The notes beneath the pieces are model-generated. The model saw only the letters and a program-made list of their open reading frames with translations. It was not told the origin of the DNA and did no database searches. Position numbers and translations under genes: made by a program. From Milkweed yellows phytoplasma str. MW1 (GTDB lineage: Bacteria; Bacillota_I; Bacilli_A; Acholeplasmatales; Acholeplasmataceae): a DNA stretch of 16,622 bases. Shown in pieces: positions 7,247 to 16,575 of this stretch (position 1 is its first letter; each line of letters begins with the position of its first letter). Location of the stretch: NCBI RefSeq assembly GCF_000309485.1, contig NZ_AKIL01000040.1, positions 1 through 16,622 on the forward strand, written 5' to 3'.

Positions 7247-8045
7247 GTTTTTTAGAGTCTTTTCTTAAATTTAAATAATTTAATAAAATTTTAATTAGCA
7301 CAAATAAAATTAAAATAGACGATAAAGCGTTAATAGTAGGATTAACGGTTCCTTTTAAGCTATAAATATAAGCGGATATATTTTGATAGTCTGCTCCACC
7401 AGCGAAATAAGAAATAATAAAATCATCAAAAGATAAAGCGAAAGCGATACTCGCACCAGCCAACATCGAACCTTTTAATTGAGGCAAAAAAACTTTGATA
7501 ATGGTTTGCAAGGGTGTAGCGCCCAAATCATAAGAAGCTTCAATTGAATCTATATCTAAAGTAGAGGATTTAGCGTAAACAGTGACCAAAACATAAGGTA
7601 CACTAAAAGAAATATGAGCTAATAACATACGCCAAAAACCACTAGTTAAACCCACACAACTAAATAAAACAAACAACGCTAAAGCGTTAATTATTTCCGG
7701 AATAATGATCGGCAATTGGTTAACATTTAAAATCACTTTACGCCATTTATTTTTGTAATTCATTAAAGAAATAGCCGCTAAAGTTCCAAAAATAGTAGCA
7801 AAAAAGGTCGATAAGAAAGCGATTTGAAAAGTAACTATAACAGTGGATTTAATCGAATTATCTTGAAATATTTTATAATACCATTTAATCCCAAATTTGT
7901 TAAAATGCACTAAAGATGCTATTCTTCCTTCGTTTTCATTAAAAGAAAAAATAATTAAGGAAATAATAGGAAGATAAATAAAGATCATCATCAAAACCAA
8001 AAAGAGAGAGGAAAAATTAGTTTTATTTTTCTTTTGCATAATCAT
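7239..8045 (-). CDS. potC: Spermidine/putrescine ABC transporter, permease PotC
   Basis: Second permease of the polyamine importer, 268 residues with about six membrane segments. The EAA loop is IEASYDLGA...FLPQL (168-190), and the stretch FALSFDDFIIS (202-212) is diagnostic for PotC-type permeases. Two ATGs are available, codons 1 and 3. The first has AAAGG 5 nt upstream and the second has 11-nt spacing; I keep the first, with the second nearly as good. It overlaps potB by 23 nt and potD by 8 nt, so the three genes are almost certainly on one message and translated together. Confidence 0.92.
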   Translation of the reverse strand: MIMQKKNKTNFSSLFLVLMMIFIYLPIISLIIFSFNENEGRIASLVHFNKFGIKWYYKIFQDNSIKSTVIVTFQIAFLSTFFATIFGTLAAISLMNYKNKWRKVILNVNQLPIIIPEIINALALFVLFSCVGLTSGFWRMLLAHISFSVPYVLVTVYAKSSTLDIDSIEASYDLGATPLQTIIKVFLPQLKGSMLAGASIAFALSFDDFIISYFAGGADYQNISAYIYSLKGTVNPTINALSSILILFVLIKILLNYLNLRKDSKKHE

Positions 8046-8871
8046 TATTACCTTTATATTTGTTACTTTTTTTAAAAAAAGTTAAAATTAAAAACATTAA
8101 CAAAGTTAAATTAACTGCCATTACGCAAGCACTTTTTATATCCCCGTTTAAAAAGGTGGTATTTTCAATTAGTTCGCTAATAGAAGTAACGGTAGTGGGT
8201 CCTAAATATTTAGGTACAACAATATTGGTAACTATTTGTAATAAAATTAAAACAGTTCCGGCTAAAACTCCTGGCAAAGACAAAGGGAAAATTACTTTAG
8301 TAAAAATTTGTTTTTCGTTAGCTCCTAAATCTTTTGCCGCTTCCACCAAGTTCGGATCTATTTTCACGATACTCAAATAAATAGAAACAAACATATAAGG
8401 CAAAAATAAGTAAATATAACCAATAAACATAGCGATATCGCTTTCTAAAATCCTTATACCGAAACACCTTTCCATTAAAGAAAAAATTTGCACCAAAGCT
8501 TGGGTTTTTAAAATCATATTAATCCAAATAGTCCCATTAATCAATAACACTAATATCGGTTGGATTAAGACATGGCGTTTAGAAACGATATAAGCCAAAG
8601 GATAAGATAAAAGGATAATTAAAAAAGTAGCGATAACAGCGATCGAAATCGATCTCAATAAGACATAAATAAAATTAAGATTCTTATAAAAATTTTGATA
8701 ATATTCAGTGGTAAAAACTATTTTGACTAATTTTTGGTCGTTATATTGTTGAAAGGAATCAAATAAAATAATTAAAATAGGCACAATCACTAAAAAAACA
8801 ATAATGATAAAGTAAGGCAAAGACAACCATTTATAAATTTTATTTGTTTTGTTGGTGCGTGAGGATGACAT
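8023..8871 (-). CDS. potB: Spermidine/putrescine ABC transporter, permease PotB
   Basis: First permease of the polyamine importer, 282 residues. The N-terminal membrane segment is at about 20-38. The EAA loop is at about 172-200 (VEAAKDLGA...FPLSLP), the canonical contact site for PotA. A polar Ser/Thr/Asn/Lys-rich N-terminus precedes the first helix. The ATG lies 6 nt after the potA stop with only a weak GGTGA as Shine-Dalgarno, so it likely depends on coupling with potA. The 3' end overlaps potC by 23 nt. Confidence 0.92.
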   Translation of the reverse strand: MSSSRTNKTNKIYKWLSLPYFIIIVFLVIVPILIILFDSFQQYNDQKLVKIVFTTEYYQNFYKNLNFIYVLLRSISIAVIATFLIILLSYPLAYIVSKRHVLIQPILVLLINGTIWINMILKTQALVQIFSLMERCFGIRILESDIAMFIGYIYLFLPYMFVSIYLSIVKIDPNLVEAAKDLGANEKQIFTKVIFPLSLPGVLAGTVLILLQIVTNIVVPKYLGPTTVTSISELIENTTFLNGDIKSACVMAVNLTLLMFLILTFFKKSNKYKGNNDYAKEK

Positions 8872-8877
8872 ATTTGT

Positions 8878-10173
8878 TCACCATACTTCCATAATATGTA
8901 AATCTTCTGGATTGAAAGTAATCCCGACTTGGCTATTCACTTGCACAAAATCCGTTGTATGGATTAAATAATTACGATGTTTATTGTTAATAATTACTTC
9001 CCAATGAACTCCTTTAAATAAAACGGATTGGACGATCCCTTGGATTAAACCATCTTCCCATTTGATAATATCAATGTCTTCCGGACGAATTACTACATCT
9101 ACTTTTTGATTTTCATCAAAACCACGGTCTACACAAACAAATTCTTTATCGTCAAACCACACTAAAAAATCTTTTTTCATCACTCCAGGAATTAAATTAG
9201 ATTCCCCGATAAATTGGGCGATAAATTTATTAGCTGGTTCATTATAAATATCTTGGGGAGTGCCTATTTGTTGAATTTCGCCTTGTTTTAAAACTACGAT
9301 TTTATCGCTTAAAACCAAAGCTTCTTCTTGGTCGTGTGTCACAAAAATAAAAGTAATCCCAGAATTTCTTTGAATTTCTTTTAATTCGTATTGCATCTCT
9401 TGCCTTAATTTTAAATCCAGAGCCGCTAAAGGTTCGTCTAACAATAAGACTTTGGGTTTATTAATCAAAGCTCTCGCGATAGCGACTCTTTGTTGTTGAC
9501 CGCCTGATAAATGGTTAATATCTCTATTTTCAAACCCCTTTAAACCAACTAATTTTAAATAATGCAAAACAGTCTTTTTGATAAAAGCATTTTTTTCTTG
9601 ATAAGTTAAAAGGTCTTTTTTTAAAAGAGTTATTTTTTTTTGGTGTTCTTGATTAATCAGGTTTATTTTTTCTTTTAACTCTTGTTTTAATGCTTTGATT
9701 TCTGGCGCAAAACCCACTTTGAACCAGCGTTGTAACCAAGTCTTTTTAGAGGAGGTTTTAGCCATTATTTTTTCTTGATAAGTTTCAATTAAAACGTTTA
9801 TCTCTCGTTGAGTTTTAACCTTTAAAGCTTTGATTTTTTGATTAGTTTCATAATTTAAATCTTTTATTTTTAAACTAAAAGCGATATTTTCTAAAACATT
9901 TAAATGAGGAAATAAAGCATATTTTTGAAAGACAGTGTTAATTAATCTTTTATGCGGCGGCACATCAACAATGCTTTTATTGTTGAAAAGAACATCTCCG
10001 CTACTAAAATCATCAAAACCACCGATAATTTTTAAAATAGTGGTTTTTCCACATCCTGAAGGGCCTAATAAAGTCACAAATTCATTAGTTTTGATTTCTA
10101 AGTTAATATCTTTTAAAATAATTTGATTATCGATGACTTTATTAATGTTTTTTAATTCGATTAAATTGCTCAT
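8878..10173 (-). CDS. potA: Spermidine/putrescine ABC transporter, ATP-binding protein PotA
   Basis: Cytoplasmic ATPase of the polyamine importer, 431 residues from the chosen ATG. Motifs are Walker A GPSGCGKT (37-44), Q-loop Q83 in VFQKYALFPH, LSGGQQQR (222-229), Walker B VLLLDEP (242-248), H-loop His280 and a C-terminal TOBE-type domain from about 360. Between the Q-loop region and the signature, roughly residues 105-200, lies a Lys/Glu/Gln-rich helical insertion absent from PotA of model bacteria (about 378 residues in E. coli). It has two coiled-coil-like helices around an aromatic turn (WLQRWFKVGF). An in-frame TTG at 10182 abuts AAAAGAGG directly and is not usable with it; ATG at 10173 has 9-nt spacing, so I start there. 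The stop is TGA. Confidence 0.93.
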   Translation of the reverse strand: MSNLIELKNINKVIDNQIILKDINLEIKTNEFVTLLGPSGCGKTTILKIIGGFDDFSSGDVLFNNKSIVDVPPHKRLINTVFQKYALFPHLNVLENIAFSLKIKDLNYETNQKIKALKVKTQREINVLIETYQEKIMAKTSSKKTWLQRWFKVGFAPEIKALKQELKEKINLINQEHQKKITLLKKDLLTYQEKNAFIKKTVLHYLKLVGLKGFENRDINHLSGGQQQRVAIARALINKPKVLLLDEPLAALDLKLRQEMQYELKEIQRNSGITFIFVTHDQEEALVLSDKIVVLKQGEIQQIGTPQDIYNEPANKFIAQFIGESNLIPGVMKKDFLVWFDDKEFVCVDRGFDENQKVDVVIRPEDIDIIKWEDGLIQGIVQSVLFKGVHWEVIINNKHRNYLIHTTDFVQVNSQVGITFNPEDLHIMEVW

Positions 10174-10244
10174 GTTTTTCAACCTCTTTTGAATAAATTA
10201 AATAACCTTTGGTCTCTTGTTAAGCTATTAAGACAATGTAAATC

Positions 10245-12068
10245 TTAATTGTCGTTGGCCGAAAGAATAGCTAAAAAGGCTTTTTGAGGTAATTTAACTC
10301 TTCCTATTGTTTTCATTTTCTTTTTACCTTCTTTTTGTTTGGAAAGAAGTTTTTTCTTCCTAGTAACATCACCACCATAACATTTATCAATCACGTTTTT
10401 ACGCATCGATTTAATCGTTTCTCTAGTGATAATTTTTTTCCCTAAAGCCGCTTGAATTGTAATTTCAAACATTTGTTTGGGAATCATGGTTTTTAAAGTT
10501 TGACAAATAGCTTTCCCTCTGTTATAAGCGAAATCTTCATGTACGATGAAAGACAACGCTTCCACTACTTCAGAATTTAATAAAATATCCATTTTTTTCA
10601 ATTTACTAGGACGATAATTATCTAATTGATAATCAAAAGATGCATAACCTTTAGTCGCGGATTTTAATTTATCAAAATAATTATAAATTACTTCGGAAAG
10701 AGGTAATAGATAATTCAGAGTTACCCTTTGATCGTTTAAATATTGAATATTCTCTAATTGGCCTCTTTTATTTTGAGAAATCTCCATGACTGCTCCAATA
10801 TACATTTCCGGACAAGTAATAAAAGCATTAATATAAGGTTCTTCTACTCTTTCGATAGATTGGTTATTAGGCCATTTGTTTAAATTATCAATAATAATTT
10901 TTTTATTTTGTTTAGTAAACACATTAAAAATTACCGAAGGAGCGGTAATAATTACTTCGATACCGAATTCTCTAACAATTCTTTCTTGGGTAATTTCCAT
11001 ATGTAAAAGGCCTAAAAAACCAATCCTAAAACCAGAACCTAAAACATTAGAATTTTCTTTTTCATAAAGTAAAGAAGAATCGTTTAATTTTAATTTTTGT
11101 AAAGCTTCTTTTAAACTTTCGTATTTACTTGTATCCGCCGGATAAAGTCCACAAAAAACTACAGGATTGATTTGACGATAACCTGGTAAAGCTTCTGCAT
11201 TATTGTGTTTTTGTAAAGTAATGGTATCTCCCACTCTCACAGCGTCCATATTTTTAATAAAAGCAGTTAGATAACCTACATCGCCTGCTGCTAAAAAATC
11301 TTTTTTAAAAGGATGAGGGTTAAAAATACCTACTTCAATCACTTCATAAACAGCTTTACTCGCCATAAAATGGATTTTATCGCCTTTTTTAACTATGCCG
11401 TTAACAATCCTAATATAAGGAATAACTCCTTTAAAAGTGTTAAAAGTGGAATCAAAAATTAAGGCTTGTAAAGGTTTAGCAGCATCCCCTTGAGGCGGTT
11501 TGATGTTAGTAATGATTTGTTCTAAAATTGCCGCCACTCCTAAACCAGTTTTACCACTAGCGGAAATAATAGTATTTGTATTTAGTCCTAACGTATCTTG
11601 AATATCTAATTTAGTTTTTTCTACATCAGCGTTGGGTAAATCTACTTTATTTAAAACCGGAATAATAGTTAAATTATTTTCTAAAGCTAAATAAACGTTG
11701 GATAAGGTTTGGGATTGAATTCCTTGCGAAGCGTCTACTATTAATAAAACCCCTTCACAAGCGGCCAAAGCACGTGAAACTTCATAACTAAAGTCCACGT
11801 GTCCCGGAGTGTCAATTAAATGCATAATATATTCTTCCCCATCTTTCGCTTGATAAATAATTTCCACTGAATTTAATTTAATAGTAATGCCACGTTCTTG
11901 TTCTAAATCCATCGAATCTAAATATTGAGATTTCATCGACCTTTTTTCAATGGTATTAGTTATTTCTAAAATCCTATCCGCTAAAGTCGATTTTCCATGG
12001 TCTATATGAGCGATAATAGAAAAATTACGTATTTTTTTTTGTCTTTGGTTAATTTTATCAAAATTCAT
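10245..12068 (-). CDS. lepA: Translation elongation factor 4 (LepA)
   Basis: Ribosome-associated GTPase that acts on stalled or mis-translocated ribosomes, 607 residues, the normal family length. The GTPase motifs are G1 AHIDHGKST (20-28), G2 in RGITIK (59-64), G3 DTPGHVD (86-92) and G4 NKVD (140-143). The LepA-specific C-terminus is present with its basic tail ([11 protein letters not shown] and the [11 protein letters not shown] ending). The start is set at ATG 12068, because the following residues ([15 protein letters not shown]) align with the usual LepA N-terminus. A TTG at 12080 would add four residues and has AAGAAAG right against it. The Shine-Dalgarno for the ATG is weak, and a short ORF ends one base before it. 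It lies between rsgA and potA. Confidence 0.95.
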   Translation of the reverse strand: MNFDKINQRQKKIRNFSIIAHIDHGKSTLADRILEITNTIEKRSMKSQYLDSMDLEQERGITIKLNSVEIIYQAKDGEEYIMHLIDTPGHVDFSYEVSRALAACEGVLLIVDASQGIQSQTLSNVYLALENNLTIIPVLNKVDLPNADVEKTKLDIQDTLGLNTNTIISASGKTGLGVAAILEQIITNIKPPQGDAAKPLQALIFDSTFNTFKGVIPYIRIVNGIVKKGDKIHFMASKAVYEVIEVGIFNPHPFKKDFLAAGDVGYLTAFIKNMDAVRVGDTITLQKHNNAEALPGYRQINPVVFCGLYPADTSKYESLKEALQKLKLNDSSLLYEKENSNVLGSGFRIGFLGLLHMEITQERIVREFGIEVIITAPSVIFNVFTKQNKKIIIDNLNKWPNNQSIERVEEPYINAFITCPEMYIGAVMEISQNKRGQLENIQYLNDQRVTLNYLLPLSEVIYNYFDKLKSATKGYASFDYQLDNYRPSKLKKMDILLNSEVVEALSFIVHEDFAYNRGKAICQTLKTMIPKQMFEITIQAALGKKIITRETIKSMRKNVIDKCYGGDVTRKKKLLSKQKEGKKKMKTIGRVKLPQKAFLAILSANDN

Positions 12069-12069
12069 A

Positions 12070-12114
12070 TCAATAAACAACTTTCTTAATTAAAAAATGA
12101 GTTTCTGATATCAT
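12070..12114 (-). CDS. Possible 14-residue leader ORF before lepA
   Basis: In the 99-nt rsgA-lepA gap an ATG (12114-12112) follows AAAGG by 4 nt and opens the frame [14 protein letters not shown]. Its TGA (12072-12070) ends one base before the lepA ATG. This layout would allow re-initiation onto lepA, whose own Shine-Dalgarno is poor. The ORF is very short and the spacing to its Shine-Dalgarno is tight, so this is a weak call. Confidence 0.2.
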   Translation of the reverse strand: MISETHFLIKKVVY

Positions 12115-12167
12115 TTTACCTTTATTTTAATCTTTATGATCAAAAGAAAGTTAAAATCCAAAAATTA

Positions 12168-13085
12168 TCATGTTTTATGTTTAAATTTGGTTCTTTTGTT
12201 CTTAATTTCTTCTACAAAAGAAAGGTAATTATTATATCTTTTTAGAGGAATGGAACTATTTTCTACCGCTTCTTTGACTTTACATTTGTTCTCATTAATA
12301 TGTAAACAACTATAACCAAAAAAACATTCTTCAGATAAAAGGACAAAATCATTATAAAAATTTTTAATTTCTTCAACTTTAATTTCTGATAAATCTAGTT
12401 TCGAAAAACCAGGAGTATCCGCTATATATCCTTCATGAAAAAAAAACAATTTCGAGTTTTTGGTCGTATGCTTCCCTCTACTTAAATGTTTAGAAACTTC
12501 TTGAGTTTTTAAATTAAGCGAAGTTAAAGAATTTAATAAAGTAGATTTACCTACTCCGGTTTGTCCGGCTAAAATGGTGACTTGCTGTTTGAAAAGAGGG
12601 TATAAAACATCTAAACCTTCTTTATTAGTTTTAGTCACATAAAAAACCTGATAAAATTTTTCATAATAAGATATTTTCTTTTTTAAAAGGTCTATTTTGG
12701 ATGATTCCACTAAATCTATTTTAGTAAAAATTAAAATTATTTTTAAACGGAATCTTTGCAAAATAATTAAAAATTTATCTAATAATTTAAAATGGAACTT
12801 CGGTTGTACCAAAGAAAAGACTAAAAAGACTTGATTGATATTAGCGATACTAGGTCTTTGTAATTCGTTAGTACGGGGAACAATGCTATCAATTAAAAAT
12901 TGGTTTTTTTTACGTTCAAACATGACTATATCGCCCACTTTTATTTTGGAGTAATCCGCAGTATCAGAATTATTTTTAATATTTTGTATTTTTCCTTTAA
13001 CTTGGGCATGAATTTTTTTTTTAGTTTCTAGATCGACAATAACATAATCTTTAGTTAAAAATTCAATTATAATTCCTTTACGCAA
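12168..13085 (-). CDS. rsgA: Ribosome small-subunit-dependent GTPase A (RsgA/YjeQ)
   Basis: Circularly permuted GTPase that checks and matures the 30S subunit, 305 residues. An N-terminal OB-fold region (about 1-70) is followed by the permuted motif order: G4 TKID (121-124), then G1 GQTGVGKST (174-182), then G3 DTPG (223-226). The C-terminal zinc-binding motif has Cys254, Cys260, His262 and Cys268. This order and the zinc motif are specific to RsgA. The start is TTG, with AAGGTGG 9 nt upstream overlapping the pheT stop. The next in-frame Met is near residue 54, inside the OB domain, so TTG is the real start. Its 14-nt distance from pheT indicates co-transcription. Confidence 0.94.
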   Translation of the reverse strand: MRKGIIIEFLTKDYVIVDLETKKKIHAQVKGKIQNIKNNSDTADYSKIKVGDIVMFERKKNQFLIDSIVPRTNELQRPSIANINQVFLVFSLVQPKFHFKLLDKFLIILQRFRLKIILIFTKIDLVESSKIDLLKKKISYYEKFYQVFYVTKTNKEGLDVLYPLFKQQVTILAGQTGVGKSTLLNSLTSLNLKTQEVSKHLSRGKHTTKNSKLFFFHEGYIADTPGFSKLDLSEIKVEEIKNFYNDFVLLSEECFFGYSCLHINENKCKVKEAVENSSIPLKRYNNYLSFVEEIKNKRTKFKHKT

Positions 13086-13099
13086 AAAAATGAACCACC

Positions 13100-15490
13100 T
13101 TATCTGATTTGGACTTGAAACGATTGTTTTAATTTATCTTCTATTTTAGTCATTATTTTTTCAACATTGTTTTTTTGTAAACTTTGTTGATTGTATTTAA
13201 AAGTAAACCTGAAAGATAAGGAATATTCATCAGTCGATAAATCTTTATTTTGATAAAGATCTAAAAGTTCGTATTTGACTAAAATATCTGACACTTCTTG
13301 TTGTAAAAATAAAGATACTTCTTCAAAAGTGTATTTTTGGTTAATTAAAAAACTTAAATCTCTAGTGATAGAAGGGAATTTATTAATATTTTGAAAAACG
13401 ATGGTCTTTGGTTCATCAAAAAAGCTATCTTTTAAAGTGATATCTAAAAGGAAACTTTTTTTTAGATGATAAGCGTTATTAACATTAGGGTGTATCTCGC
13501 CAATAAAACCAATTTTTTCCTTATCTAGGACAATATTAGCTTGTCTACCAGGGTGAAGGTTCGCATATTCCTTAGTTTTTACTAACTTTAAATCTATGTT
13601 TAAAAAAAGTTGAATTCTTTCCAAGACTCCTTTTAACACAAAAAAAGAACTTTCGATATCTTGTTTCAACCAACTGGAATTGAAAAATAAACCACTTAAA
13701 CCTAAAGATAAATGCATGATTTCTCGGTCGGCATAATAAGCTTTACCAATTTCAAAAAAAGCGTTATTTAGGTTATTATTTTTTTGATTGAAACTTAAGA
13801 CTTCTGTCATATTAGCGGCTAAATTTTGTCTTAAAATAGTTTTTTCTTGCGAGATAGGTTTAGTTACTGAAACATACTCTTGACTATTAGAAAACATTTT
13901 AAAAAGAGTTTCGTTTAATAAGCTATAAGTTTTTAATTCCATAAAACCTAAATTAGCTAATAAACTTCTTAATTTATATAAACCTTGTTGACGGTTAGTT
14001 CTTAAACCAATAGTTTTATATTGGCTTTTTTCTGAAACATCCATATCATTATAACCACGAATACGAACTAAATCAGAGATAACATCTTCATAAATTTCCG
14101 CATCATAACGTCTAGATGGGCCAACCACTTGAAAAACGTTATTTTCTGAAGTTTTAATTTGGTAATCTAATTTAGTTAAAATATCTATGACTTCTGGGGA
14201 TGAAAAATTAATCCCAGTTTTTTTATTAATCTTTTTTAAAGAGAAAGTTAAAACAGGGTTTTGACGTGTTTTCAAATGAGAAGAAACCATTTTTTGGTTT
14301 ACTTTAACTGAAGTTAATTCTTGCAATAAAGAAGTCGCTTTATCTAAAGCTTCTTTTAATAATGCTTGATCAATCCCTCTTTTAAAACGTAAAGCGTTTT
14401 CATTTTGAATATTTAACCTTTTACTCGTTTTAAAAACATTTTCTGTTTGGAAAGCAGCTGTGGAAAGAATTATTTCTCGCGTTTGGCGATTAATGTTGTA
14501 TTCAACAGAATTAATCATACCCGCTACTGAAATAATTTTTTTATCGTTGGTAATCACTATATCTTCTTCGTTTAAAAGATATTCGTTCTTCTCAGCATCA
14601 ACCACTTTTTGCCCTGAAAGAGCTTGATTAATTTCAATAGTAGGTTTTTTTAAATCACTAGCATCAAAAGCGATGATAGGAATACCATATTCGATCATAA
14701 CTAGGTTCATAATATCCACTACATTATTAACTGGTTTAATATGACTGGTATTTAAAATATTTCTTAACCATAAAGGGCTAGTAGTCACTTTCACATCCGT
14801 TAAATAACGTAGATTATATTCCCAACAATGATCATTATTGATTTTCACTTGAAAAGGGTTAACTTCTTGTTCTTCGCGAATAGGTTCATAAGAAGGGGCG
14901 ATAAAGTTAAGATGTTGTTTGGGCCTAGAAATAGCGGCTAAATCTTTCGCAAAACCAATATGAGACAATAACTCCGCTTTATTAGGAGTTAAAGCTAATT
15001 CCACAAAAGAACCTTGTAATTGAAGATATTCTAGAGCTGATTGTCCTACTTGAGCGTCATCACCTAAAAGTAAAATCCCCTCTTCGGTGTTTTCTTGATC
15101 TGTTAAATATTTCAGATTTAAACCGATTTCTTCAGCGGAACAAATCATACCGTTAGATTCGACCCCGTAAAGGTTTTTTTTTTCAATAGTCGTTTTAATA
15201 GTGTCTAAATAAGATCCACTTTGGATTACTACTACTTTTTTATTGACCGCTAAATTAGAAGCTCCACAAACAATAGATAAAACTTCCTTACCAATATTAA
15301 CTTGCACTAAATTAAGTTTAGCTGCCTGAGGTATTTTTTCAAATTGTACTATTTCCCCTATAATTAACTCTTGGTTAGGGTTAATAAGATCTGTGGATTC
15401 AACTTCAATAATATGGTTATTGACTAAATCTTTTAAATCATTGGGCAGCGGAAAAAGATATTTTTTTAAGATATTTTCGTTAATTATCAT
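13100..15490 (-). CDS. pheT: Phenylalanyl-tRNA synthetase beta subunit
   Basis: Beta chain of the alpha2-beta2 PheRS that charges tRNA-Phe, 796 residues, full length. In order it shows the tRNA-binding OB domain (about 40-150, with VCGASN and GMICS...EIGL), the B3/B4 editing domain (LALTPNKAELLSHIGFAKDLAA onward), the B5 region (near ENALRFKRGID and after), the catalytic-like core, and the C-terminal anticodon-binding ferredoxin-like domain starting near FPSITRDLSF. The ATG has AAGGAG with 7-nt spacing. It follows pheS after 50 nt and its stop overlaps the rsgA ribosome binding site. Confidence 0.96.
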   Translation of the reverse strand: MIINENILKKYLFPLPNDLKDLVNNHIIEVESTDLINPNQELIIGEIVQFEKIPQAAKLNLVQVNIGKEVLSIVCGASNLAVNKKVVVIQSGSYLDTIKTTIEKKNLYGVESNGMICSAEEIGLNLKYLTDQENTEEGILLLGDDAQVGQSALEYLQLQGSFVELALTPNKAELLSHIGFAKDLAAISRPKQHLNFIAPSYEPIREEQEVNPFQVKINNDHCWEYNLRYLTDVKVTTSPLWLRNILNTSHIKPVNNVVDIMNLVMIEYGIPIIAFDASDLKKPTIEINQALSGQKVVDAEKNEYLLNEEDIVITNDKKIISVAGMINSVEYNINRQTREIILSTAAFQTENVFKTSKRLNIQNENALRFKRGIDQALLKEALDKATSLLQELTSVKVNQKMVSSHLKTRQNPVLTFSLKKINKKTGINFSSPEVIDILTKLDYQIKTSENNVFQVVGPSRRYDAEIYEDVISDLVRIRGYNDMDVSEKSQYKTIGLRTNRQQGLYKLRSLLANLGFMELKTYSLLNETLFKMFSNSQEYVSVTKPISQEKTILRQNLAANMTEVLSFNQKNNNLNNAFFEIGKAYYADREIMHLSLGLSGLFFNSSWLKQDIESSFFVLKGVLERIQLFLNIDLKLVKTKEYANLHPGRQANIVLDKEKIGFIGEIHPNVNNAYHLKKSFLLDITLKDSFFDEPKTIVFQNINKFPSITRDLSFLINQKYTFEEVSLFLQQEVSDILVKYELLDLYQNKDLSTDEYSLSFRFTFKYNQQSLQKNNVEKIMTKIEDKLKQSFQVQIR

Positions 15491-15540
15491 AAGATAACTC
15501 CTTGTTAGTAAATTATTTGATTAAAAAAAGATGATAAAAA

Positions 15541-16575
15541 CTATTTAGCGAATTGTTTTAAAAAACGCATATCGTTATTATAAAAATGACGAATATCTTT
15601 AATACCGTATTTTAACATTGTGATTCTTTCGATACCGATACCAAAAGCGAAACCTTGGAAAATTTCTGGATCAAAACCACCGTTTTTTAAAATTTCGGGA
15701 TGAATCTGCCCTGCTCCCATAACTTCTAAATAAACGTCTTTTTCACCTTTTTGTTTGATAATTAGATCAACTTCTAAACTAGGATTAGTAAAAGGGAAAT
15801 AAGAAGGACGGAATAATAATTTCTGTTCTGTACCGAAAATATGTTGCACAAACATAATAATAGTTTGTTTTAAATCTATTAAAGTAGTGTGTTTATCAAT
15901 AACAAAGCCCTCTAATTGGGTAAATTGATGACTATGAGTCGCATCATCTTTATCTCTACGGAAAACATTGCCATAAGAGATAACTTTTAAAGGTTGGGAA
16001 TTACTTGCTAACATAGCTTGAATTTGGACAGAAGAAGTGTGGGTTCTTAAGAGTGATTGAGGGGTAATATTTAAATAAAAAGAATCCTGCATGTCTCTTG
16101 CTGGATGTTCTTTACCAATGTTCATTAATTCAAAATTATACAAATCACTCACAATTTCTTTACCATCATAAATAGAATAACCCATGCCTAAAAAAAAGTC
16201 TTCCGCTTGTTCGAGGATTTTATTTAAAGGATGAATGGTTCCGACTGGTAATTGAAAAGAAGGTAAGGAAATATCCGTTTCTTCTTCTTTTAATTGTTGG
16301 TTTAATTGTTCTTGTTCTAAAACATATGTTTTTTCTTGAAATAAAGTGTTTATTTTTTGTTTTAAAAGATTAATAGCTTTCCCGATGGTTTTTTTTTCTT
16401 CTAAAGAGTAATTTCTTAATTCCTTCAATAAAACGGCTATTTGACCGTTTTTACCAATATATTCTACTTCGGCTTGGTATAACTGTTTAATATCGTTAAT
16501 AGTTTGAATATCTGTTGCAATTTGATCCTCTAAAGTCGTTATTTTTTTTTTAAATTCAATAATGTTTGGGTTCAT
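15541..16575 (-). CDS. pheS: Phenylalanyl-tRNA synthetase alpha subunit
   Basis: Catalytic alpha chain of PheRS, a class II synthetase of 344 residues. The N-terminal ~100 residues form the helical coiled-coil arm that grips tRNA-Phe. The catalytic core starts near HPLNKI (115), with motif 2 around YGNVFRRD...HSHQFTQLEG (201-223) and motif 3 GFAFGIGIERITML (308-321). The ATG has AAAAGG with 7-nt spacing. It is the first gene of the leftward block inside the window. Only 47 nt of upstream sequence are present, with no T-box or promoter visible in them, so its control region lies to the right. Confidence 0.96.
   Translation of the reverse strand: MNPNIIEFKKKITTLEDQIATDIQTINDIKQLYQAEVEYIGKNGQIAVLLKELRNYSLEEKKTIGKAINLLKQKINTLFQEKTYVLEQEQLNQQLKEEETDISLPSFQLPVGTIHPLNKILEQAEDFFLGMGYSIYDGKEIVSDLYNFELMNIGKEHPARDMQDSFYLNITPQSLLRTHTSSVQIQAMLASNSQPLKVISYGNVFRRDKDDATHSHQFTQLEGFVIDKHTTLIDLKQTIIMFVQHIFGTEQKLLFRPSYFPFTNPSLEVDLIIKQKGEKDVYLEVMGAGQIHPEILKNGGFDPEIFQGFAFGIGIERITMLKYGIKDIRHFYNNDMRFLKQFAK

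Noticed and set aside
8060..8380. 106-residue plus-strand ORF opposite potB
   Set aside because: It is the antisense shadow of the conserved potB coding sequence, with no ribosome binding site or family signature. The same holds for the antisense frames at 1309-1509, 3306-3548, 9935-10126 and 10876-11067.
10174..10182. TTG start that would lengthen PotA by three residues
   Set aside because: It abuts AAAAGAGG directly; ATG at 10173 has 9-nt spacing.
12069..12080. TTG start that would lengthen LepA by four residues
   Set aside because: The only purine-rich stretch touches the TTG, and LepA proteins normally begin where the ATG at 12068 places the start.
12115..12167. Hairpin TTTTAA...TTAAAA in the rsgA-lepA gap as a terminator
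   Set aside because: It is AU-only apart from one pair, bulged, and not followed by a T-run.
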